Source: Lepturacanthus savala (lineage: Eukaryota; Chordata; Actinopteri; Scombriformes; Trichiuridae). Taken from it: a DNA stretch of 64,000 bases. Position numbers and translations under genes: made by a program. Positions within the stretch are counted from its first letter, which is position 1; each line of letters begins with the position of its first letter. Under the pieces are notes generated by a model. That model did not search any database. It was not told the origin of the DNA and worked only from the letters and a program-made list of their open reading frames with translations. The stretch lies in assembly GCA_030544235.1 (NCBI GenBank), contig CM060468.1:6361758-6425757 (forward strand), read 5' to 3'. Positions 12,641 through 24,379 of this stretch are shown here, piece by piece.

Positions 12641-13752
12641 ATGTGTGTTTTAGCAGCTTGCGCACCTACATGTCTCTTCCAACACACACACAGTCACTGA
12701 CAGTGTGTACATCTGTGTAATATAATTAGACCTGCATGAGATTCAATAAGCGGCTACCACGCAATCCAGGGAATTGATATTCCGTAAAAAAAGAAAGGTG
12801 TAAGGAGGTACCTATGTCAATGTGTTAGTGCTGTTCATGTTGTATTTATAGTACCGCATGTGATAATTTATAGGTAAATGGGTGGCTCATCTCTGTGGGA
12901 AAGTGTTTTTTATAGCACATCCCGTCAAGGAAACTGCAACCAACTCTTCATCTTCCCATCTATCATCCATCTCTCTCCGCTTCTCTCGCAGCCTCTCGGC
13001 TTCCTCCGTGGATACCACCACCACCCTGACATTTTGTTGTCCACAATTTATCAGCAACTCAATGTCTCCGCCATGGAACGGCTGAATAGGGCCCGGCTTG
13101 ATCGACAGCCATGAAAAACAGTGCGAAGCAGGGAAAATCACCATCTAAAGAATCATCTTATATATATCAGAAATAACGATTGCTTGACTGTTTGCCGTTT
13201 TTCAAAACAGAATATTGAGGTTCTAATCTATAATTTTCTATTCAACAACTTTTGTGGGCTGTAAATTCTTTTGCATAAGTAGGCATTACTTTGTTTTTCC
13301 GAATTTATAAATGTACTTTTTGCTGCACTACCTTAGTGAATCTAAGGAGGCATTGCTTAGTCATTGGTCACCACTTTTGTCCAGACAGAATAACTATCAG
13401 ATGGATCCCAGTGAAAATTTCTTCTGACATGCGTGATTACTAAAGGATGAAGCTGACTGCCTTTAAAGAGGGTCAGACTTTTCCTCGAACACCAGCATGA
13501 AGTTGAAATTTATTTTTTTTTCTGTGAAATGGAATTTTTCAAATGTTATCAGCCCAATGATTGTCCATTACCAATGGTTATCAGACACCTACTGACTGTA
13601 GGACTGTAAGATGTCGCTACTTTAAGAAGATGATGTTTTATGGAGGTTTGGGTGAAAATGATCACTTACATGATGTGACATGATGGTATAAATGTGAAAG
13701 GACATGCAATGAATATGAATATTTTAAAGAGGTCACGTTCAGTCACAGTATG

Positions 13753-13755
<3 letters not shown>
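12641..13755. other. Gene-free non-coding stretch
   Basis: Nothing beyond A+T-rich unique sequence and short chance frames is seen. The segment at about 13540-13740 may be repeat-derived, but I could not assign it to a family. Confidence 0.5.

Positions 13756-13822
<67 letters not shown>
13756..13822. repeat. (TA)n microsatellite
   Basis: A perfect TA array of 67 bp is read directly. It lies about 95 bp before a dispersed repeat. Confidence 0.97.
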
Positions 13823-13825
<3 letters not shown>

Positions 13826-13918
13826 GAAATTGGCATCCTGACCACAGCAAATGCTGCAGCTTGCTTGCTAATGGAGATAAGATGATAACAACTTCAAACC
13901 TACTAGCAGGTGTAGCAG

Positions 13919-14215
13919 GGCTCTACTAACCCATAGCTTATCTATGATGGGGTTAAGGACCAATAACATTCCTTTAATAGATTGAACATCCAAAGCATTT
14001 CCTTCAAATTTAGTACCAAATGTCATGTTTCATCTCATCAATCTTTTTTTTACTTCGGACAAATCTTTAGTTTATGACCGACACTCCTATCAGGGCAAAT
14101 GTTAGCATGCTAAGAAGTTAATCACAGTTGAAATGATACCTTAGCATTAATGTCAAAATGCTACTGTGACACAGCCTCACAGAGCTACTAGTATAGCACC
14201 TGACAGTTCTAATAG
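13919..14215. repeat. Teleost dispersed repeat (TTAGCATGCTAA / CTCACAGAGCT type)
   Basis: The segment contains AAATGTTAGCATGCTAA followed about 70 bp later by ACAGCCTCACAGAGCTACTA. This order is typical of a common fish interspersed repeat. The copy is diverged and non-coding. Outer borders are approximate. Confidence 0.6.
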
Positions 14216-14559
14216 TATCTCACTATTACATTGACTTCACATGAACTTTTACCCACAATTTGACACCAATATTGGGCCAATTTTCTTAGAGCAAAACTCC
14301 TGGTCCTGGCGCCTTCATAGAAACGGGCCGACGTTTCCGAAATGTTCCTGAAGTCACTGCAGAAATCCCGAGGGAACAGCTCTGATTTTAATGCTCCATC
14401 ATATTATTCCCAGGCAGTAAATAAAGTGACTCATGACATATTTATAACTACCATGGTAATGTGCTTACAGTTTTATCTTCCTCTGATGTCAGCCATTAGT
14501 AATCCTTCCACCGCAGCTTTATGTGTTTGACAAAACAGCCAAGGCCAAGTATTTTCTAA

Positions 14560-15080
14560 TTAGCCCTTATTATCTTGAAGTTTATTGCAGTCACTCTCTC
14601 CACGACTTCGCCGCAGAAGCCCTCCTTCAAACAATACCTTTTCGCATTAGCATTTTTGCATTGTCTGCTTAACAAGGTTTCCGACGCTTTGTATTCCTCT
14701 CTGCCTGCTCGCGAGGGAGCCGCAGCAGACCAGAACAGGACTTCCCATGACCAAGACTTGCCTAATGGATGAGTGAAGGGAACCTCTGTGTGTTCGGGCT
14801 CATAAATAGGCGTCTTTATGTGCCGGGTGTACCCGCGTGTGTCTGTGTGTCTGTCTGGTTGTTTCGACACACTGCAGGCAGGCGGAGCGTCTGCCAGGCT
14901 GCGATTATGCCCGTCGGCCGCTGCTAGCTGTTGTGTAATCTTCAGCGCCTTATTGTTGCCCCGCTTTAAAGGCACACTCTCATTGTTGCTAAGAAGAGCG
15001 ATAAAGCTAAGCGGGGAGATAAAAGGCGTACAGAGAGATACAGGCAGAGGGGGTCCACCAGCGATGCTGGAGGGGACTCT
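14560..15080. other. CpG-enriched single-copy block
   Basis: Roughly 30 CpG occur in about 520 bp by eye, with near-absence of stop codons on both strands (open frames of 177 codons on minus and 194 codons on plus overlap here). Neither protein resembles a known family, and open frames on both strands at once point to base composition rather than coding. I treat this as candidate regulatory sequence. Confidence 0.35.
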
Positions 15081-15169
15081 TGTTCTCAATTATGCCTTAG
15101 TTTTGTGCCTGTGCGTCTGTGTGTACTTCCCAATATATTTTCGTCCAATCGTACCTCCAATTCTTCCTT

Positions 15170-15895
15170 TCTCTTTTTTTTTTTTTGTTTTTACCAAACT
15201 CGACCCCCTAGCCTTTCAAAGGGGCTCGCTCCACAAATTTCCTCTTCCTTACATCACAAATCCAAAAAAAAAAAAAAAAAAAAACGTGGGAAGAGGTAAA
15301 AGAGTAGTGTTAGTGGACTGGCTTACAAGCAACTCATCTCCCGAAGGTTCCCCCCCCCCCCCCTATTTTTCTTTCGTCTTTCGTTCTTCTTCATTGGTGT
15401 AAAAGTACAAGGCTGACAGGATGTTCAAAGTGCTCAGGATCAAAGAAGAGCACTCTGCTTTTCTGAGTGATGGGGTGGGATTGGATCCAATGGGTTAGCT
15501 GGTGTCAGGGCGTATCACGCCTCTCTTTTCTCGCTGTCCCCCGTGTCTGTCTTTCTCTTCTCCTTGTTCTTCCTCTGTTCCCCTGTCTTCCTCTCCGCGC
15601 ATCTCACTTCATCTCTCTCCCCCTGCTTCTGCTTTTTTTTTTTTTTGTTGACTCGCGCTCCATCTGTCGCTCACCATCTCTGCGTCGCTTTCGCTTATAT
15701 CTCTCTCTCTTTAGCCCCTCTTCTCCGGCGCTGCATCTCTCCTCATCTCACCTTCTCTCATCCATCCATCTCCACTACCCCTCACTGTCATTATCCATCT
15801 AGTTGTATCATTTATCCCCTTTTGATCTCCCTTCCTCCTGTCCTCCCTCCCCGCCCCCCCTCCCCCATCTCCTTTATTTCCCATTGAGGCCTCTA
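15170..15895 (+). repeat. Long pyrimidine-rich tract with A-run and C-run
   Basis: Runs of T (about 15173-15186), A (15265-15284) and C (15350-15363) precede roughly 350 bp of almost pure C/T at 15540-15890. This composition, not coding, explains several overlapping open frames here. Long polypurine-polypyrimidine DNA can form triplex (H-DNA). Confidence 0.8.
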
Positions 15896-15899
15896 AGGC

Positions 15900-16660
15900 T
15901 GATGGCTATTCTAATCGGCTGTAGCAGCTTCGAACATGAATTAATTTTCGAATTGATGGTAAATGATAAATCAAAGACATTGTAATATTAACGCGCCAGA
16001 AGGAATCGGAGTCCTTGAGGATGCGGGCTTACGCCGGAGGGCTATTTGTGGGTGGGCACAATGGCGCAGTCAAGTATTCAATTAGATTTTATGCGATTCC
16101 CCCGTTGCACACAAAAGCCTCAAATCCTCACAGCGCTTTCACGATTAAGGACTAAATCACAGCTAATAGCACCTGATCGAACTTTACTACGGAACACGGG
16201 CTGCGGTCAGACACTTTTTAAGCTCAGAGCAGCGCTCGCAGCATTAACTCACAATATGAGTAAACCGTGTGATTTATCTTTATTTTTCTCTGCTGTTTCT
16301 CATTACTGAACACAGCGTGCTGCCAATAATGCCGTACAAATTGTTTCCAAAGTGGCCATACTTCTACTCTACCTGCTTATTTTCTCCTATTGACCAGCTA
16401 CTGGGACTTTAAGGAGCCTGATGGCTTGAGGGATGAAGCTTTCGCAGGAGCTGGCAGTTTTGCACCATGTGCCGCGGTGCCTCTCACCGGAGGCCAAAAG
16501 GGCAAACGGTCCATGAGAGGAGTCAGTAGGGTCCCCGGCAATGTCGGCGGCCTCGAGTCAAGCAGCGCTTGTGTGAAATGTCCTGAATGGCCGGGAGCAA
16601 AGTCCCAATGATTTTCGCTGTCCTCACCCCAGCTCTGCAGGGACATTGTAGTCTCCATAC
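15900..16660. other. Candidate conserved regulatory block
   Basis: High-complexity single-copy sequence follows the pyrimidine tract. It begins with a homeodomain-site cluster (ATTAATTTTCGAATTGATGG at about 15939) and contains moderately frequent CpG and ATTA/TAAT motifs to about 16300. No coding potential is recognised. Conservation is inferred from texture only. Confidence 0.3.
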
Positions 16661-19583
16661 AAGGTAGAAAAGCAGCTGGTCAGCACAGGCTCTATGTAGA
16701 ACACGGCGAGGGGGAAGGTGTGTTCATTCGTCTCCGGAAGGACAAGCAGTGCCGGGCTCTCTTGGACGGGGACGAGGTGTTAAGGGTCAACCGAGCTGAA
16801 AGATAAAATGATGTCGGAGTTCTTCAACAGGTGGATCCAACTCATTCTCATCCCAGACCATCGAATGTTGCCCTTTTATTAATCATGTCCCTCAGTGTCT
16901 CATGCTAATACACAGGATGAGGTGAGATTAGATCATTACATGCATTTTACAACAGATAAAAATCATGTGACAACACTGTGTTTAAGGTCTGGTTAGGTAT
17001 AACCATCCAGTGTTGGGGAAAGATCATTTTTTACATGAACTAGTTCAAAGTTCAGTTCACAAATTTCAAAATGAACTAGTTTGTAATAATTCCAAAACAT
17101 CAACTAGTCATAGTCCTTTTTTTTCAAATGATTACTTTCAATACAATTGCCCATATAGAACCACAGATGGCAATTATTTTATCAGTTTAAACACTGAAAC
17201 TGTGTGTTAGATTTAATCTTCATATCAGATTTTGAATGCTTATCCAACCAGGGTTCACATTAGCATTTAGAGAACAGCATTCCCCCATTGTTGCAGCTTT
17301 CATCCCTGAAGTAGATTCTCAAAAAACATAAGGAAAAACCTTCTCCTTGAATGGTCTTTTTTAATTATTAAAGAAAAAACAGAACAAGACCATACAGAAC
17401 ATTCTACAAACTTGAAATTAAATTTTCATATGATGAATCCGTGTTGCACCTACCTGCTACAGTCGCCTCTGTTCTGCTTTTGTGTTTTCTTTTGTTTCAA
17501 TGATGCATGTGGCAACGCGCTGCTGGTGGTGAGTGTTGTTGCCAGATTGATTGTCTTTCCACTAAATATGAAGGACTTTTTATTGCTTGTTCAGCCAGGT
17601 TTCATGCCTGGAAAGACTAAAGAAAACTGGCGCCCCAATTGAATGAAGTTAAATAGATAACTAGAAATAGATAGATAGTTATTTAACAATCCTCTCAATC
17701 CTCCAAACGTAGACATTTGTCATCTTTATACTGCCTTTTACAGACGTTATCATTCTCATTGTGTCTATGTCAGTCAGTTTTGTAGCTTTCTGCATTCTGT
17801 GGTCACAGACCATGAAATTCAACAAAAATATAAATGAATTAATGAAAATAAAAAATAAATAAATAAATAAATTATTAATCCATGGTACAAACATCTTCCG
17901 CCTACTCTCTCTCCCACTGTCTAACAGATCAGTGACTGGCCTTTTGCTTCCTGGCATCACCTAACTCCTTCCTATCTTGTAGGATTTCTATCACTGACAA
18001 TCACGTTAACTATGGCTACACACACACGCTGCTACGAGTGGCCCCAAATTACAGAGAATGTCATTCAGTACAAGGCGGTTTTATCCTCTTCTCTGACAGA
18101 GCCCAGTGACTCACTGCTGAGCGTAGCTAATGATGTACACCTGCCACAGATTAAGCATCGCGACTCAAAAAGGATTACAGGACTGAAGCCCTTCAACTAA
18201 ATATAACAATGGGACACGCACAATTCTCAGTTGAGCTCTGCAATAGATCTGTTTTTTTTTTTTTTGTTTGTTTTTTTACCAGAGACCATAGACTGTTGGT
18301 GTTTCAACACAATAAACACTAGGGTTAGGGATTTGGGAACCAGAGCCTGTCACAATATGAATTTATGACTTGCGCATCAATGTGTCTAATGACAAAAATA
18401 TAATGATACAGCAATGAGGAAACATCTGCAGCTATGCTGAAATATAAGAGAAATCCCCTGATGAAAAACTACACAAAACCTATTTGTATAATAGTGGTCG
18501 TGTTGTCACGTGTAGCAATTGTGTAATAAATGTGTAATCTATATACTACTCATGACACAACAGTATAATTTTGTAGTGAAACAGTAGTGTTCCAAGTAGT
18601 ATTCATGCAGAGTAGAAAAAAAAAAAATCATTTTGGAGGTGAACTATCCCTTTCACCAGTAGTATATAATAATAAAATAATATAATAAAGATAATAAATG
18701 TAAAGGAGTAGTGAGTATAGTACTTTCCCAAAAAGCCAATAGTGAAGCTGAAGTAATTAAGTAATATTACAAAGTAATCATGCAGTGCTTTGAATAGGCC
18801 TTATGTAGTAATTATCAGTAGTGAAACAGGCCACTTTGCTTCTCATTACTATTGAAATAACTACATAAATCACCACATATAGCAAACAAGTGGAATGGTA
18901 GTTGGTTTGTAGATATTTAGTAGCAGTGATTTTTTCATAAGGAACAGAATGGAGGATTGCAGCTGTATTTACTGTGTCTGTTAACAAGGTTTATCTTCTC
19001 AATAACATCCTTCAGAAAAAGGTACCTGTAATTGCAAATGGATTGTTTTCCAAATGAAAGGAAAGGCAGATGAAATAACCTTGATACCATCCCTATTGTT
19101 TTGGAATTTCAATGTGAATGACAAAAAAATAGAAAATTAACTGGAAATATAATATCTGTAAGCCACAAACAGCATATTTTTTGTGCCTGTAGTTTTAATA
19201 TCAGCAGAGAGGAACAGGAGTTTGCTTGAGGCGCGTGTGCGTACGCCAAGCTTTTTTTTCTGAGGTTTGAAAGTGAAATGCAAGAAAAGCCTTGTTTTCA
19301 AATAATTGAAACAAAACTGAAAGATTTATTTGATCAAGAGCGGATTTGCATTCCGCCGAGCGCACATCTGTGGCGAGTGACGCTCTACAATCAAACTGTA
19401 CTTCTAAGAAATACAATTGATGTAATTTTGTGCTAACGCTTCTTTTCGGAGTCTGCCAAAAAAGATGACACAGCTGTTGGCGTCAGCGTCTTCGGGGTCT
19501 TTTGAAATGAGGCGCGCTGTTATGAGACTTCGAACAAAGCTTTGTCGAATACATGCAATTATGAAAGACACAACACATGCATA

Positions 19584-19615
<32 letters not shown>

Positions 19616-19890
19616 TTCATGCATTCTCCATACCGTTAAAAGCAGGTTACCAATCTCTTTCTGACTCTGACATTATGAGAACACCAGGTGCTCTGAGCAA
19701 AAGTTCCTCCCCCTTAATGTGTCCCCTTGAAGTACATTGTTTTTATGAGTGTGTGTGTGTTTACTAGGAGGAGGGCTAACAGGGTTATGGAACTGTTCCC
19801 AGAACAGTGGCAGCATTCTGCAAAGCGGTGTTGCCGCTTCTCAGGTTGTGTTGATACAGCACAGGTCAGGTCAATCAAGCAAAGGGATAT
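16661..19890. other. Gene-free stretch with scattered repeat fragments
   Basis: No gene is seen. Around 17005-17170 lies a repeat-like segment beginning CCAGTGTTGGGGAAAG with three ACTAG-containing blocks. (AAAT)n occurs at 17848-17872 and A-rich or T-rich runs near 18250-18280 and 18616-18627. A GGTGAACTATCCCTTTCA sequence at about 18638-18655 is one terminus of a common fish transposon family. The part at 19200-19560 is higher in CpG and single-copy in appearance. Confidence 0.5.
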
Positions 19891-20105
19891 AGCTCCAAAA
19901 AAAATAAATAAATAAATAAGAGACCACTGCAAAATTATCAATTTTTCTGATTTTACTACTTATAGGTTATGTGTTTTGGCAAAATGAATATTTTTATTTG
20001 AATCTATAAACTACTGACAACATGTTTCCCACATGGCAACTGAAAATATGGTTTAGAGCATTTATTTGCAGAAAATGACAAATGATTAAAATACAAAAAA
20101 AAATG
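19891..20105. mobile_element. Truncated Tc1-derived element, copy A
   Basis: It starts with the degraded terminal repeat (AGCTCCAAAAAAAATAAATA) and then AAGAGACCACTGCAAAATTA. It follows the same interior as copy B (CTATAAACTACTGACAACAT, then GAGCATTTATTTGCAGAAA) and stops at about 20105. The right end is missing. AGAGACCACTGCA belongs to a Tc1-like family common in fish. No transposase frame remains. Confidence 0.75.
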
Positions 20106-20144
20106 ACACGATGAAAGATATCTATTTATTATTTATTTCAAGGA

Positions 20145-20220
20145 CGTGGTTCCAGCAGACCCCCGTGACCCTAGTGAGGAATAAGTGGGTATAGAAAATG
20201 GATGAATGGATAGATTATTT
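20145..20220. repeat. Tail fragment of a ubiquitous teleost dispersed repeat
   Basis: The stretch reads CAGACCCCCGTGACCCTAGT, then GAGGAATAAGTGGGTATAGA and AAATGGATGAATGGAT. It is the reverse-complement counterpart of the beginning of the element at 28530 (CTTCTATACCTGCTTATTCC). It lies between two Tc1-derived copies, marking a nested repeat cluster. Confidence 0.75.
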
Positions 20221-20234
20221 TTATTTATAGTGTA

Positions 20235-20683
20235 CAAGTCTGGAAACAAAAAAATAAGAGACCACTGCAAAATTATCATTTTTTTCTGATTTTACTACTT
20301 ATAGATATGTGTTTGGGCAAAAGGAACATTTTGTTTTGTTTTTGTCTATAAACTACTGACAACATTTCCCTCAAATTCCAACTAACATTCAGAGCATTTA
20401 TTTGCAGAAATTGACAAATGGTCAAAATTTTCAGACCTCAAACAATGCACAGAAACCATATCAAATTAATTTTAAAACAACTTATGTTTACACTGGCATG
20501 CTCTCCACAAGTCTTTACCATGGTTCTTGGGTGACTTTATTCCACTCCTGGTACCTCTTTAAGCAGAATGAGGTGCTCATATGTTGAATTCAACCAACGC
20601 TAGAATGGAATGCCTGGAATACATGTAGAGATGCTGATTTTAGGAAAAAAAATGCAGTGGTCTCTTATTTTTTTCCAGAGCTG
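20235..20683. mobile_element. Internally deleted Tc1-derived element (MITE), copy B
   Basis: A 449-bp element has both ends intact. The left end is CAAGTCTGGAAACAAAAAAA and continues TAAGAGACCACTGCA; the right end, read in reverse complement, is CAGCTCTGGAAAAAAATAAG and continues AGACCACTGCA. TA dinucleotides flank both ends (20233-20234 and 20684-20685), as expected for Tc1/mariner insertion. The interior keeps the untranslated parts of a Tc1 element, then jumps over the transposase to TACCTCTTTAAGCAGAATGA, a junction shared with copy C at 51765. Movement would require transposase supplied by a full-length relative. Confidence 0.85.
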
Positions 20684-21709
20684 TAGTGCTTTCACATATG
20701 TTTGTGTTCAAGTAGCTCATATGTTTGCATGCGCACAATACTGCGAATGCATTATATATCAGCCACCTTTGAGCTGAGGGATCTCTCCCTTTCTCTCTGT
20801 GTGACGCTCTCTCTCTGCATCGCAGCCCATCAAACCGCTTTGAAATGCAGAGGGTGTCTGAGAGGACTGTGGCTAAGCCAGAGCTTGATGGTGACTTTCA
20901 GATGGTGAGGGTACGGTAGGTGGCGAGTGGCTGGGATCAGACCAGAGCAGAGTTCTCTGCGGAGACCCATAAATAAATGAAGCCAGGCCATTGAACTGGC
21001 CGACGTCTGTCTGTTTGGCCGGAGAGGGAGGGAGGTGTGGCCGGGTGTGAAGATATGGTGCCTCAAATGAGAGGAAGTAGAATGGAAATGACGCTTTGAT
21101 GAAGATTTGTTTAAGTGTCTGTGGATGGATTTGTCAGTTTCTGTTTATGCGTCAATGGAATCATCATTTTTTTGTTTCAGGAGCCAAACCTCTACAACGT
21201 AACGTTTGCTAATGACACGTCGCGTTCGCGAACAACAGATTTCGGTTTGTGAACAAGGAAATCTTCCCCTCGACTTCATCTCCCTCCCAATGTGATTAGG
21301 AGTGTAATGGGGACATAATAGCATTGTAGACACAATCGGTGCTCAAATGTGCCCATCTACTTCTCGTCTCTCCTTCACTCCGCCTTTTACTAGGCTCCTC
21401 GCCCATGCTGCTATTGCTCTGACTCTAATTGTGTCTGTCTTTGCTGCTGGTCTGGGAAAGACAATCAGAGCATAAGCCATTGACAAATTCCCATTATATG
21501 CAATTTCATGGATGATAAACCCATTTTGAAATCAGAACGATCCCCTGAATGTATGCATCCAACTCAACCAATGAGCTAATTATGTTTTTTTCTTCTTTTT
21601 TTATTATTTACTCTCATGAATCTCAGGAGACAAATTTATTTCCTTAAAATGGAACTGGGTGGAAAAGTGAAAGCAAAATGGAAACGGAAGGAGTGTAGGA
21701 GAGTAGAGA

Positions 21710-21711
<2 letters not shown>

Positions 21712-21771
<60 letters not shown>
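21712..21771. repeat. (TA)n microsatellite followed by GA repeat
   Basis: A TA array with one phase slip near 21750 is read directly. It is followed by a short GAGAGA run to about 21788. Confidence 0.95.
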
Positions 21772-23199
21772 GGGAGAGAGAGAGAGAGGCCACGATGTAC
21801 TGTATTGAGCTCACATTTTAGTAAATCGATCCCACATTTTAATTAATTCGTAGCCTCAAGATAAATACATATCAAGACAGTCAGCACAACAGACAAACCA
21901 TTAATTCCAGCCACCATCGAGGTTTAGATATGGCTTGAAATGCTTTGATGAAGTAGAAGCAGCATCTATGTTCAGTATTTTGTGCCAACAGGCAGCTTGT
22001 CTCTGAAGGAGGGTCGTTGCTGCTGATATAGACCCCGGCAGGTTATGACAGGTCATGGCAGATAAACATGATGAATAAATGACTGATGCTTGATGACAAA
22101 TGGTTTCCCCTTAAGTTCTCCCCAAGGAATCACAAGCTGCAGGTAGAAGCTCATAGCACATACTTGGAGTGGAGTAATTGGAAAGGTTGAGGGAAGAATG
22201 ACCCTCATATAGGGAATTCTTGACAATTCCATTCAGAGATACTCATGGATACACTAGTACAGACACCTGAAAATGTCCATTTGTCTTATCTAATTCGGTG
22301 CCTGTGACTGAATCCCAAGCTAAAGTAACTTACTCTTTTTTTTTTTCAGTACAGTATACAGTATATTTTTTTATATAAATTGACAAGCCCACCCTTTTCC
22401 TGCTCTATCCTTTCATCCACCCATCCATCACCACACCTATACATGTACACCCAACTGCACTATTGCATGTGTTGCCATAGCGATGTGAATGTTTAAATAA
22501 GCTGAGGTTCTCACAGTGACAGGTTTCCTGCGGTTTGCATTAGGAAAAGTGTCAAGATCAGATTTAAATGTATTTTCCTGCCGGGATTTTCCTCTCTCTT
22601 AACAACCATCTCACACAAAGGAAGAAAGTTTTCCTTAGCCAGTAGGATTGTATGGGATGATGTCTTTTATAATTTGCCCCTTAATGTGCAACATACATCA
22701 CTTTACCTTTGGTATAAACACTATAAATCTTCCGATGCCTTGCCTTCCCTGCAGCTCCAAAACCCCTAAAGTTACAAATAAGGGGATACACCACGCAAAA
22801 CTTTGAATTTCTTATATAAATGCATGACAGTGCGTTGCATACATTTCTAGTTTGACACGCATTTCCATTAGAGACGTGATACATGAACCATGAATCGCAG
22901 CAGCCAAAGACACCGAGGATCAGTTTCATCTTTGAAACGCTGTAACCCGACAATAAATACATTCTTGTTTCCTGCGAAGGGACTTTGAATCAGTCGAGCA
23001 ACATTAGAAGTCAAAATAATTTATAATTCATCGAGACGTAGAGGTGGAGCCCCATGAAACATGCATAGATTATTTACAGCATTATTTAAATCTTTTGCTT
23101 GTGTTTGTTGTGCAACGCTGCACTTAAAGTAATGAAGTTTCTACAGATTAGTGGGCAGCTCTGAATAGCCCCCCGCGTCTTTCGCAATTGGTTTGAGCA

Positions 23200-23360
23200 A
23201 CACAGTCATTAAGTTGCTCATTCTTTATCAATTCTGAGGCGGTAAATTCAGCCGTTCCTCAGATACACTGTAATTGTTGCTTCATCAATCATTACTGCTT
23301 TAAATTAATTGCATACATCCAGATACGATTATTCGTCTGCGCATAATGACAGTAAGGACC
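23200..23360. promoter_or_regulatory. Candidate homeodomain-motif-rich enhancer
   Basis: Single-copy sequence carries clustered ATTA/TAAT cores (CAATCATTACTGC, TTAAATTAATTGCATAC, ATTATTCGTCTGCGC), an ATGCAAAT-like octamer variant, and CpG retained in an A+T-rich context. This texture is typical of vertebrate developmental conserved non-coding elements near neuronal adhesion genes. Function and conservation are inferred, not seen. Confidence 0.3.
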
Positions 23361-24123
23361 ACTTCTGACATGATGGTCCATCTCCCCAAAGAGCAGTCCG
23401 ATGATATTGACTTTGTGATATATAACAGCTCGATTACAGCATCATTCCTATAAGATTGCTAAATATCTGCAGGCAGTCTCCGGGCTGCTCTGCTTTGGTG
23501 CAACAGTTTCAGAAGATGGAAAGTCATCCTCCCAGTGGGTGTACCGCTTCCTTTTATTGAAAAAGTGGTGATTGTGATTTTATGTCATTTCTAGAGAGGT
23601 CATATCTATGACTTTTCTGGTAAGACCAGCTAGAGAAGGACACCGTGCTTAACCACTGACTGTGCAGGATATATACCAAGGTGTTTGATGCAATTCCTTC
23701 AATCAATTCCTGATACAGATGAGACCAATGGACTCATGGTTCATGGTTTATATATGACATTGTAAGTTGTCACAAACATTCTTTCATGACAGTTTTCCAG
23801 ACCAAATTTATAATATTATTCATGAAATGTATGAAAGATATTGTAGCATAAAATTTCCTAATGCCTTGGGTATCATATTTGAGACCTATTGCATCACCCA
23901 TGATAAAAAAGAGTCTTAAGACTTGAGATTGAGGTTTTCTTTTACAGTTTTACTAATATTTCCAAACAAAATGGGCGCTTATTAAAGCAATTCATACTTT
24001 CTTAAGTTTTTGCATTTCAGATTATAATAAAAATGTGCAGAAATCAATGTTTGTATCAAGGTTGATTCAGCAGGTAAGTGGCAAATTTATTGGCAAATTC
24101 CTTGATAGTCATCATAATTTTTT

Positions 24124-24376
24124 CTCACTGCAATATGCATTATGTCTACCATAATATAGTGCAATGTTTAAATGAGTCAATTAAACAAATTACTAATAGA
24201 AATGTGATGTTTAGAACAAAATTAAAAATTGATTAACCTATAACATTTGGATACCAAAGGTATACTTTTTTTTCTTGGTAAGATGCAATATGCCTACCAT
24301 AGTGCATAATGCAGTGTTTTAATGAATCCATTACATACATTATAGATTGTGATGTAAATGTGATGCTTTGAACAAG
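24124..24376. repeat. Diverged direct duplication of about 100 bp
   Basis: Block 24124-24219 and block 24275-24376 share the order GCAATATGC, TCTACCATA/CCTACCATA, TGCA(A/G)TGTTT, AATGA(G/A)TC and AATGTGATG-TT(TA)GAACAA. They are separated by about 55 bp of unrelated sequence. It may be an old local duplication or two copies of an unknown repeat. Confidence 0.7.
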
Positions 24377-24379
24377 TAA

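Larger units (their letters stand above)
20690..23930. other. Gene-free non-coding stretch
   Basis: No gene is supported. It contains the (TA)n listed separately, a T-rich run near 21585-21605, and higher-complexity single-copy segments at about 21160-21260 and 22850-23360. Open frames are short. Confidence 0.5.

Noticed and set aside
14556..15402. Overlapping 177-codon (minus) and 194-codon (plus) frames
   Set aside because: Simultaneous openness on both strands, homopolymer-encoded ends and absence of any domain indicate compositional bias.
18321..18345. Telomere-like TAGGGTTAGGG
   Set aside because: Only two units are present, insufficient for an interstitial telomeric repeat.
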